A DNA stretch of 15,968 nt from Selenomonadaceae bacterium UBA3796 (lineage in GTDB: Bacteria; Bacillota; Negativicutes; Selenomonadales; Selenomonadaceae), in the NCBI GenBank assembly GCA_002369175.1, contig DFES01000084.1, forward strand, positions 1 to 15,968, written 5' to 3'. Position numbers and translations under genes: made by a program. Position 1 is the stretch's first letter. Each line of letters begins with the position of its first letter. Below the pieces are notes generated by a model. It saw only the letters and a program-made list of their open reading frames with translations. It was not told where the DNA came from and made no database searches. Shown here piece after piece: positions 1 through 6,767 of the stretch.

Positions 1-478
1 AGGTGGTCTTTCCCACGGTAAGGGTTTTGCCCTTGCCAAAGGTGACGGTTCCCGCCGTCAGCGTTGCTTTCCCGCCCGCATTGGCAAGGGTCGTGCCGTT
101 CGCGGCGGCGGTGTATTCCGTTGTGCCGATGATGACAGCTTCGTCCTTGTCCAGGGCGACTGCTCCTGCCGTCAGCGTTGCTTTCCCGCCCGTATTGGCA
201 AGGGTCGTACCGTTTGCCGCAGCGGTGTAGGTGGTACTGCCGATGGTAGCGGAGGTGCCCTGGTTCATGGCAATGCTCTCATTCGCGTCAAGAGCAATCG
301 TTCCTGCCGTCAGCGTTGCTTTCCCGCCCGCATTGGCAAGGGTCGTACCGTTTGCCGCAGAGGTGTATTCCGTTGTGCCGATGATGACAGCTTCGCCCTT
401 GTCAAGGGCAACCGTTCCTGCCGTCAGTTTCGCTTTCCCGCCGTTATAATCAAGCGTCGTGTTATTGGCGGCGGCGGT
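1..478 (-). repeat. Tandem 114-bp (38-residue) protein-coding repeats
   Basis: Four head-to-tail units begin at 478, 364, 226 and 112, reading leftwards, and the fourth runs off the window. Unit lengths are 114, 138 and 114 bases. The second carries an extra 8 residues (MNQGTSAT) near its end. The core of each unit is T-A-A-A-N-G-T-T-L-A-N-x-G-G-K-A-T-L-T-A-G-T, followed by a short acidic turn and IIGTTEY or IGSTTY. Units two to four are nearly identical at the DNA level and the first is more diverged. This suggests recent unit duplication, so copy number may vary between strains. Confidence 0.85.
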
Positions 479-2110
479 GTAGGTGGTATTGCCAACGCCA
501 ATGCTCCCCTTATCAGCCAATGTCACCGTCCCGGCGGTGAGCTTCACCGTTGTGCCGTCCACGCTGAACTTGGCAGCAGTAGTGGCGGTATAGGTCTTGC
601 CGCCAAGGGTGTAGGTTCCTGCCGTGCCGATGGTTACGGCAGTGGCGGTGGTGAAGCTGTAGCTGCCCGCTTTCAGGAGATTGGCACTGTCCATGCCCTC
701 CAGGGTGGTCAGGGTGTCGTTCTGGGTGACGGAGAAGGCCTTGTCCGTGGTGGTGAAGGCGCCGCCTTTGGTGGTGTATTGGACTTCCGGGGAAAGGTTG
801 GCAGCATCCACCTGCACTTTTTCCGTGCTCTCAACGGTCAGCGTGTAGCCGTTCTCGGTCTTGGCGAGGGTCGCATACCGTTTCTTGTCGGAGCTTAGGT
901 AGGCCACGGCATCCTTTGTCTCGGGGGCGGTGAGGGTCAGGGTGGTGCCCGTTATCGTCTTCACTTCCGTGTCCAGTGTCAGCCCGTAGTCGTTATCGTA
1001 CAGATAAGCGAAGCCGTGAGAGAAGTCCGTGGAAAGGGCGAAGAAAACATTGGCAAGGTCGGTATAGGCGAAGCTTGCTATCAGGTTATCGCCTGATCGG
1101 CTCCCGTCATAGATGGCGATGGTCTTGTCGGCATCATGGACGGCATAGTAGTAATCATCTATAGAGAAGGCTCCTTGGGCAAGGGAAATCGTCCCGTTTC
1201 TGCCGTCATAAGTCCCCTTGAAATCGACCTCCGTGCCGAGGTTCATTTGAGAGGCATTCGTGCCGGTTAGTAGCGTCACCATACGAGAGGTGCCGGAACT
1301 GTCGGGAAGAAAGACCATAGACTGAGATGAGGTTCCTTTCAATGGAACGATGCCAGTCGCCGAAACTTCTCCACCGTAGAAGCTCATATTGCCCTGGCTG
1401 TCGGCGGTCAACCCGACAGAACCAGTCTTGCCTTCCACACGGGTGCCGTTGGGCAGAAGGGCATAGCTTCTTAAAATGCGGATATTGGCATTCTTGGCCG
1501 AGGACAGTCCACCGTCAGGACAATAGACCATCTCGGCTTCCTGCGTTGAGGTGCGGGCTATACTTACGTTTGCTCCAGATGTTTCCTTGTAGATGTACAA
1601 TCTTAGATTCAGATTGTCGCCCTGCACGCTGAACTTGCAGACGGTGCCCTCGCCCAGATATTGGCCGTTATATATCTCGCAAACACCAGCACTGGAGGAG
1701 GCCGTTACCTCGGTGATGCGGGGGCCTTCTGCCGGTTCCGTCAGCGTAATATTTCCTGACTTATTTATGGTGCCGTAGACCTTCCCCGTGCCATCGGTGA
1801 TGTTGATGGCAGCGTCATCAGAGAGGCCATTCAGGTTGATGGTTGTTTTGCCGTCCGGCAGGGTAATCTCATAATAGCCGTCGCCATCTTCCTGCTCTAT
1901 ATATGTTTTCTGCGGCGCCGTTAAGACAGCCTTGCCGTTCTTAATGGACACGAGCTGCAACGCTGTGGGCACCGCTGAGTTAAAGAGCTGCAAGTCAAAT
2001 GCAAATGCCGTAGGCAGCGAAGCTCCCCGGGCTCCCGCTGAAGCCAGCCGGGAACCGCGCTCAAAGCGGATGTCCCCCCCTGTATACGTTTGTTGTTCAT
2101 AACGCAACAT
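1..2110 (-). CDS. Beta-strand repeat protein, C-terminus beyond the window (partial)
   Basis: A single frame stays open from an ATG at 2110 to the left edge, 703 codons without a stop, so the C-terminus is missing. The product is rich in Thr, Ala, Gly and Ser and poor in Cys (three visible). It has no N-terminal signal peptide or membrane segment that I can see. Residues 38-43 read FDLQLF, after a leader unlike the rest. Residues about 60-540 are non-repetitive and beta-rich. From residue 545 the protein becomes a tandem array of 38-residue units. The organisation is that of large beta-strand repeat proteins, often surface-exposed; function and location are inference. The start is uncertain. 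The AAAGGA Shine-Dalgarno sits directly against ATG 2110 but 9 bases from an out-of-frame ATG at 2100. That ATG would enter this frame only if the G7 tract at 2074-2080 had eight Gs. A good promoter lies at 2170-2198. Confidence 0.75.
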   Translation of the reverse strand, partial: MLRYEQQTYTGGDIRFERGSRLASAGARGASLPTAFAFDLQLFNSAVPTALQLVSIKNGKAVLTAPQKTYIEQEDGDGYYEITLPDGKTTINLNGLSDDAAINITDGTGKVYGTINKSGNITLTEPAEGPRITEVTASSSAGVCEIYNGQYLGEGTVCKFSVQGDNLNLRLYIYKETSGANVSIARTSTQEAEMVYCPDGGLSSAKNANIRILRSYALLPNGTRVEGKTGSVGLTADSQGNMSFYGGEVSATGIVPLKGTSSQSMVFLPDSSGTSRMVTLLTGTNASQMNLGTEVDFKGTYDGRNGTISLAQGAFSIDDYYYAVHDADKTIAIYDGSRSGDNLIASFAYTDLANVFFALSTDFSHGFAYLYDNDYGLTLDTEVKTITGTTLTLTAPETKDAVAYLSSDKKRYATLAKTENGYTLTVESTEKVQVDAANLSPEVQYTTKGGAFTTTDKAFSVTQNDTLTTLEGMDSANLLKAGSYSFTTATAVTIGTAGTYTLGGKTYTATTAAKFSVDGTTVKLTAGTVTLADKGSIGVGNTTYTAAANNTTLDYNGGKAKLTAGTVALDKGEAVIIGTTEYTSAANGTTLANAGGKATLTAGTIALDANESIAMNQGTSATIGSTTYTAAANGTTLANTGGKATLTAGAVALDKDEAVIIGTTEYTAAANGTTLANAGGKATLTAGTVTFGKGKTLTVGKTT
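2074..2080 (-). repeat. G7 homopolymer tract at the start of the repeat-protein gene
   Basis: Seven consecutive Gs on the coding strand fall 30 bases after the first possible start of the repeat-protein gene. With seven Gs the ATG at 2110 is in frame with the long reading frame, and the better-spaced ATG at 2100 is not. One extra G would put ATG 2100 in frame instead. Homopolymeric G tracts of this kind are a known substrate for slipped-strand length change. Whether this one varies cannot be judged from a single sequence. Confidence 0.5.
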
Positions 2111-2169
2111 CCTTTCTTTCTGCCCCCGCTTCCACGCAAGGCGGCGAAATAAGTTATCAGCTATCGTTT

Positions 2170-2198
2170 ATTTTAGCGGAAAGGCAGGAATTTTTCAA
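2170..2198 (-). promoter_or_regulatory. Sigma-70-type promoter for the repeat-protein gene
   Basis: On the minus strand, TTGAAA (2198-2193) is separated by exactly 17 bases from TAAAAT (2175-2170). Each hexamer matches the consensus at 5 of 6 positions. The predicted transcription start near 2163 gives a leader of about 50 bases before the start at 2110. The promoter lies between the addB stop (2270) and the repeat gene, so the latter is probably transcribed separately. I see no convincing intrinsic terminator between addB and this promoter, only an imperfect G/C-rich pairing without a T run. Confidence 0.65.
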
Positions 2199-2269
2199 TA
2201 GGAGCAGGAAGGGGCAATGCCGTAGCTCCATATCTCCTTCACCCCCTGCCGGGAAAGCTCCGCACCGTA

Positions 2270-5200
2270 TTATCTTGCCTTCTCCATGTCCAGGCACATG
2301 GTTTCCATCCATTCCTCATCCTCCCGGGCTTTCAGGTTCCGATAGCCGAAGCCCTCCAGCTGCAGGTCAAAGCCGCAGACGGCGCGATAGGGGCAGAAAC
2401 TGCAGGGAACCTGCTCCCGCAAGCGATAGGGGAAGGGGCGGATGTCGCCGGAGAGAATCTGTTCTCCGGTGGCGGCCAGGAGATAATCGATGTAATCCAG
2501 CAGAAGGGAAAATTCCTCCGCTGTCTTCACCTTGGAAGCATCGGAGCCGTTGATCCCGGTCTTGGAAAGCCGCACCTTGATAAACTCCTGGCTGCTGTCA
2601 ATGGCCTGTATGACCTCGGGATCCGCCAGAACCCAGCCGGGCATCTTGAGTTTTTTCTCAATTTCCCGCCGCGCCTCTTCCTGTCCGATTTTCATCGTTG
2701 CGGTGTGCATGGGATATTTCAGGAAAAAATAGAGCATGCCGGCAGGAAGCCTTTCCTCCTTCGACAGCAGATTTCTTGCAACCAGAAGATATGTGAGAAG
2801 CTGCATGCGGAGGCCATAGTAGACTTCCAGGAGATTGATGGCGTTCTTTCCCGTCTTGTAGTCGATGATGAGGAAATACCGCCCGTCCTCGGAAAAATCC
2901 ATGCGGTCGATCTGCCCCATGATTTCCAGTCTCGCGCCATCCTGCAGAGCATAGGTCAACGGCGCCATGCTCCCTGCTCCCGTGCCGAAGGAGCGTTCAT
3001 AGACCTGGGGATGGAACCGGCTCACCGCATCCAGAGCCACGAGACGGCGAATGCTCCGCTCTGCTACGCTCAGGATGCGTTCCTGCTGATGGCGGTACTG
3101 CGCCGTGCTCATCAAGAGCTCGTTCCGGACGCGCGGCATCAGTTTTGCGAGGATTTCCCCGCACATGGCGCGGCCTTCCTCTTCTCCCACCTCCCTCCAT
3201 CTCCGGCCTTCGGATTTCAGCCGCTCACCGAATTCCCGCAGGGCATCGTGGAGCAGCGTCCCAAGGTCCAATGCCTGAAAACGGTACTCCTGTCTCTCTT
3301 TCAGTCCCAGGCCGTACCGGGCAAAGTGCTGGAAAGGGCAGCTATGATACTGCTCAAAGCGCGTAACGCTGCCGCGAAGCCGGTTCCTGCGCGTAAAGAG
3401 CTTTTTGGCCAAAGCCTTTGGCAGAAAGCCTTCCCCGGCTCCGGCAAAAATTCCCGACAGGGCGGCTTCCCTTGGAATCCGGAGTTTTTCTTGCTCCAGG
3501 AGCCAGTTGTAGACATCCCTCCACCATTCTGCGAAGGCTCTCTGCTCCCTCCTTCCCCGCAAGGCTGCGGTAAGCCCGGAAAGTGCCTGCCTGCCGTCTG
3601 CCAGCTTCCAAAGGGAACTCCCTTCCAGGGAACCCTCTTTGTCCGGAAGGTCAATGCTCTCCATGGGAAGGGAAAGGAAGGAGGCCTTGGGGAGCATAGC
3701 GCGGATCCGCTCCACCAGCGTGGAGGGGAGAAGCCCCTCTCCCGAGGCATCTGCCAGGGCATAGGAAATCCACAGATACTCCCGCGCCTCCGTAAAGCCC
3801 CGGTAAAGGAGATATTTCTCCGCCAGGCTCCCCTCCATGCCGCCGGAAGAAATCTCCACCCCTGCTTCCAAAAGATGCAGACGCTCGGCATCGGTGAACA
3901 GCCCCTTCTCCCTGCTGCGCCGGGGCATAATTCCCTCATTGGCTCCCAGAATGTAGATGGCTTTGCTGTTGCCAAGGCTGTTCTGGTCAAAGGGGGACAC
4001 GGATACATAGTCCAGCCCCGGCGGTATCAGGGAAATCATCAGCGTGTCCAGTCCTTCCGACAAAATGCGCTCATACTCCCGCAGCTCCATCTCCTCAGAG
4101 CCGCGGAGCTCCACCATCTGATCCATGAGAGCCATCATATCCGCCCATATCTGGCGGTGTTCCTTCGCGGCGGCCAAACGCCCCTCCCCTTCTGCTTTCT
4201 TTGCCCACTCCTCCAGCCGGACGGGGACCTGCAGCTCCATCAGGAATTCATACAAAGCCTCCGTAAGCTGTCTCACCGTCCCGGCTTTCCCTGCACTTTC
4301 CCGGAAATTCTGCAGGGGTTTTGTGACCTGCCTTCGGGCGAAGTTCACCTCCATCCGTATCTGTGCTTCCCTTTCCTCGGCCTGCTCCGTTCCTCCCCCC
4401 CCAAAGCGCCTCTGCCAGTTCCAGTCCTCTTCCATGAGCCATCGCCTGCTGCCGCGAATGCCGAATTCCAAGACATAGTTCTCCAGACGATCCAACTGCT
4501 CCCATGTCACGGGAAAAAATCCCGTCCGAAGGCAGCGGAAAAGAGGCTCATACCGCCATCCGCGCAATGCCTCAAAGGAAGAACGCACCAATTCCGCCAG
4601 CGGATGGTGAGCGGCGCTCCGCTTTCCGTCACGGAAAAAGGGGATTCCATGCTCCTCCAATACGAAATCCAGAAGTTTCTCATAGCTCTCCTGGCGGATG
4701 AGCACGCCGATATCGCGGTAACGCAGTCCCTTTTCCCTGCAGAGCCTCAGGATATCCGAAGCTGCGGCCTCCACTTCCAGCCGCCTCGCCGCTGCCTCCA
4801 CGATGACAACGCCTTCCCCTGCGGCCGAAGGACGTGGCGGAAAGGCAAAGAGCTGTTCCTCTATCCTTCGGATCGCCGCTCCCTGCCCGCGGAAAAACGT
4901 CTGCAAGGGGCGCAGCCTGCAGGGAATCCCCAGACGCTCTGCCATCTTCCGCAAGGTCTCCATCGTTTCCCAGGAGCGATGGAAGATGCCCGTCTGCCGC
5001 AGATTCTCTCCCGCATGGATATTCGCATCCATTGCCAGGGAGACATGCACCTGGGAGGCAAGCTTCATGAGCTCTTCCAACACGCGCCGTTCCTGGGGAT
5101 TGAAAAAAATGAACCCGTCCACCCATATTTCTGCCCCCTGGAGGAACTTCGCCTTTGGCAGCCTCTCTGCCAGAAGTCCCATCCGATCCTCGTTGTCATT

Positions 5201-5722
5201 GTACCTTCCCTTCATGGCCTCCTGAAAATCGGAGACCAGAAGCGCCATATCCGCCAGCTTCCCTTTCAGTTCCGGATGTTCGGTCTTTTCCGCCGCTTCG
5301 GACAACTTTCCGGGGGAAAGCCCGTAGCTCTTCATTTCCTGAATGGCCTCGGAAAGGGAGCGGCTGAAGCCTCTCTGCCCCGCCGCCTTATGGAATGCGC
5401 TCAGCTCCCCTTTTCTCTTCTCCAGGATCCCTTTCAGCAGCATATTCCTTCCTACCTCATTGATGCAGGGATGCGCCATGCCTCCGGTTTCCAGGAGCAC
5501 CTGCCGCGTAAAACGCCGGAACCCGAAGACATACGCTCGCAGGAACCCCTTCCCGCCGTGCACGGAGGCGGCCAGTTCCCGCTCCGCCTTATAGGTCATG
5601 TGCTCCGGAAGAAGCAGGACAAGCGCGGGCCCCAAAGGCTCCTTCTCCAGCTTCGCCCGGATATCCGCAAGGCATGCCGCTGTCTTCCCCGTTCCCGCTC
5701 TGCCAACGATAAACTCAAGCAC
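2270..5722 (-). CDS. addB: ATP-dependent nuclease AddB, B subunit of the AddAB helicase-nuclease
   Basis: AddB works with AddA to process double-strand DNA ends for RecA-dependent recombination. The product is about 1150 residues, the usual AddB length. The Walker A motif GRAGTGKT lies at residues 7-14. The C-terminal RecB-type nuclease domain shows GTLLHDALREF, then GQIDRMDF and the catalytic DYKTG starting at D954. Four cysteines for the AddB iron-sulfur cluster are present: C795 in the SCPFQHF stretch, and C1107, C1110 and C1116 in CSFCPYRAVC. I chose the GTG at 5722 because VLEFIVGRAG matches where AddB proteins begin and a GGGGGGA Shine-Dalgarno lies just upstream. A TTG at 5746 would add eight residues but lacks a ribosome site. 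In many Firmicutes addA follows directly; here a promoter and an unrelated repeat-protein gene follow. A terminator ends only 33 bases before the start, so its own promoter is not obvious. Confidence 0.93.
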   Translation of the reverse strand: MLEFIVGRAGTGKTAACLADIRAKLEKEPLGPALVLLLPEHMTYKAERELAASVHGGKGFLRAYVFGFRRFTRQVLLETGGMAHPCINEVGRNMLLKGILEKRKGELSAFHKAAGQRGFSRSLSEAIQEMKSYGLSPGKLSEAAEKTEHPELKGKLADMALLVSDFQEAMKGRYNDNEDRMGLLAERLPKAKFLQGAEIWVDGFIFFNPQERRVLEELMKLASQVHVSLAMDANIHAGENLRQTGIFHRSWETMETLRKMAERLGIPCRLRPLQTFFRGQGAAIRRIEEQLFAFPPRPSAAGEGVVIVEAAARRLEVEAAASDILRLCREKGLRYRDIGVLIRQESYEKLLDFVLEEHGIPFFRDGKRSAAHHPLAELVRSSFEALRGWRYEPLFRCLRTGFFPVTWEQLDRLENYVLEFGIRGSRRWLMEEDWNWQRRFGGGGTEQAEEREAQIRMEVNFARRQVTKPLQNFRESAGKAGTVRQLTEALYEFLMELQVPVRLEEWAKKAEGEGRLAAAKEHRQIWADMMALMDQMVELRGSEEMELREYERILSEGLDTLMISLIPPGLDYVSVSPFDQNSLGNSKAIYILGANEGIMPRRSREKGLFTDAERLHLLEAGVEISSGGMEGSLAEKYLLYRGFTEAREYLWISYALADASGEGLLPSTLVERIRAMLPKASFLSLPMESIDLPDKEGSLEGSSLWKLADGRQALSGLTAALRGRREQRAFAEWWRDVYNWLLEQEKLRIPREAALSGIFAGAGEGFLPKALAKKLFTRRNRLRGSVTRFEQYHSCPFQHFARYGLGLKERQEYRFQALDLGTLLHDALREFGERLKSEGRRWREVGEEEGRAMCGEILAKLMPRVRNELLMSTAQYRHQQERILSVAERSIRRLVALDAVSRFHPQVYERSFGTGAGSMAPLTYALQDGARLEIMGQIDRMDFSEDGRYFLIIDYKTGKNAINLLEVYYGLRMQLLTYLLVARNLLSKEERLPAGMLYFFLKYPMHTATMKIGQEEARREIEKKLKMPGWVLADPEVIQAIDSSQEFIKVRLSKTGINGSDASKVKTAEEFSLLLDYIDYLLAATGEQILSGDIRPFPYRLREQVPCSFCPYRAVCGFDLQLEGFGYRNLKAREDEEWMETMCLDMEKAR

Positions 5723-5754
5723 GAACCATCCCCCCAAAAAATACAAAACTCCAG

Positions 5755-5793
5755 AAAAAAACGTGCTGATAAATTTCGGGATTTATCAACACG
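5755..5793 (-). terminator. Strong intrinsic terminator between the DUF6033-like gene and addB
   Basis: On the minus strand a 13-bp stem (CGTGTTGATAAAT pairing with ATTTATCAGCACG, one G-U pair) closes a 6-base loop and is followed by seven Ts. It begins about 33 bases after the stop of the DUF6033-like gene (5826). The T run ends only 33 bases before the addB start. There is no T run on the other strand, so it acts leftwards only. Confidence 0.9.
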
Positions 5794-5825
5794 CTTTGGA
5801 CACGCTTCGCCGCATGGATTTCCTA

Positions 5826-6620
5826 TCAGAGCTTCCTGTCGAATCCCTTCTGCCGCTCTTTCTGCTTATCCTCCGGGATCTTGTCCCAGTCAAGCCCCAG
5901 AAGCTTCTCCAGCAGTTCTTCCTCGGAGGATGCTTCGAGCCTGGCATGTTTGACGTGGGAGCCATCCTTTTCCGCTTTCTTGTCAGCGTCCTTCTGCTCC
6001 CGGGCGTGCTTTTCCTTGGCCGCCTCCATGCGCTCCTTCTGCTGTTCGGACATTTTTTCCAGCTCTGCAAAGAGTTTCATATTGCCGTCATCATCAAAAG
6101 AAATGGCAATGCGCCGGAACCGGACGCCTTCTCCGAGCTCTCCTTTTTCTTCGATGCGCTTGGTCATGTCAACCGCATCATTGACCTTGCCCATGACCTC
6201 CTCCGCGTACGCTTCGTCGTTTGCCATCTTCTCCAGCTCGTCCGTCCGAAGAATCACGGAATACTGCTTCGTCCCCCGATTCCGAAAGCTCGGGTCGTTT
6301 ACGTCATCTGCCACAAAGAAATCATAGTCCCCGTACTGCTCCTTCAGCTTCGCAAGGAAGTCCTGCGCCTTGGCGGAGAGTTTGGCCTCGCCCTCCTTGA
6401 CGGCGCCCTTTCCTTCGCCGGCATCGCCCACAGGCGTTTTTCTCTGTTTCGCCAAGGCTGCCAGCCCTTCACCGGAAAGCTCTACGCTGAAATCCGCGCC
6501 GTACCGTTCCGCGAGATCCTTTGCCTTCTCGGCAGAATCTCCCTTCCCTGCAGCCGTTTTTCCGGATTGTCCGGCATTCCTGTAAAACATGGAATAATTC
6601 GTCTGAATCGTGTTTGCCAT
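5826..6620 (-). CDS. DUF6033-like protein of unknown function
   Basis: A 264-residue soluble, highly charged protein with no signal peptide or membrane segment. The central part (about residues 81-160) contains LSAKAQDFLAKLKEQYG, then DYDFFVADD, then RGTKQYSVILRTDELEKMA. I recognise this pattern from the DUF6033 family of Firmicutes; the assignment is from memory of the family. Residues about 180-220 are a Lys/Glu-rich probable coiled coil, and the C-terminus carries an acidic EEELLEKLLGLDWDKIPED segment. I prefer the ATG at 6620 because GGAGG lies 8 bases upstream; an in-frame ATG at 6626 is only 2 bases from it. The gene stands alone between its own promoter (6703-6732) and a strong terminator (5755-5793), so it is probably a single-gene transcript. 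Its function is not known to me and its neighbours do not suggest one. Confidence 0.8.
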   Translation of the reverse strand: MANTIQTNYSMFYRNAGQSGKTAAGKGDSAEKAKDLAERYGADFSVELSGEGLAALAKQRKTPVGDAGEGKGAVKEGEAKLSAKAQDFLAKLKEQYGDYDFFVADDVNDPSFRNRGTKQYSVILRTDELEKMANDEAYAEEVMGKVNDAVDMTKRIEEKGELGEGVRFRRIAISFDDDGNMKLFAELEKMSEQQKERMEAAKEKHAREQKDADKKAEKDGSHVKHARLEASSEEELLEKLLGLDWDKIPEDKQKERQKGFDRKL

Positions 6621-6702
6621 GGCCATATCCTCCCTTGAGCCACTCCGCGAAATCCCTTTCTACCGACAAAAGAGCCGGTAAATGATACAAATATCCAAAT
6701 AT

Positions 6703-6732
6703 ATTATAGCATAAGAAAACGGATTTTGCCAG
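6703..6732 (-). promoter_or_regulatory. Promoter of the DUF6033-like gene, overlapping the upstream terminator
   Basis: A perfect TATAAT (6708-6703) is preceded by TG one base upstream, forming an extended -10 (TGCTATAAT). A weaker -35 match, CTGGCA (6732-6727), lies 18 bases upstream, inside the loop and left arm of the glutamate synthase terminator. The predicted start near 6696 gives a leader of about 75 bases, which contains a small TACCG/CGGTA hairpin. Confidence 0.65.
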
Positions 6733-6750
6733 AGCAAAACCCGTTTTCTT
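6713..6750 (-). terminator. Intrinsic terminator of the glutamate synthase operon
   Basis: On the minus strand a 17-bp stem (AAGAAAACGGGTTTTGC pairing with GCAAAATCCGTTTTCTT, one G-U pair) closes a 4-base loop. The terminal TTTTCTT of the right arm supplies the T-rich tail. It starts 18 bases after the stop codon at 6768. The near symmetry and A/T-rich arms could allow some function on the other strand too, but no plus-strand gene needs it. Confidence 0.85.
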
Positions 6751-6767
6751 GTTGTTTTCTCAAATTC

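Noticed and set aside
1921..2139. Short minus-strand frame from ATG 2100 (or an upstream codon), as an independent small protein
   Set aside because: After the first ten codons it reads the alternate frame of the long repeat-protein gene and is Cys/Arg/Leu-rich without a pattern. It is better explained as the off-frame version across the G7 tract.
2200..2269. Intrinsic terminator after addB
   Set aside because: Only an interrupted pairing of GCAGGGGG with CCCTTCCTGC across a long loop is possible, and there is no T run.
2705..5953. A plus-strand reading frame of about 1080 codons opposite addB
   Set aside because: It lies almost entirely antisense to addB, which has clear motifs along its full length. 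The translation is rich in Pro, His, Gln and Arg with no recognisable domain, as expected from the complement of a GC-rich gene.
5598..6638. Plus-strand frame of 346 codons spanning the DUF6033-like gene
   Set aside because: It is antisense to a gene with its own promoter, ribosome site and terminator, and crosses an intergenic terminator. It has no recognisable domain.
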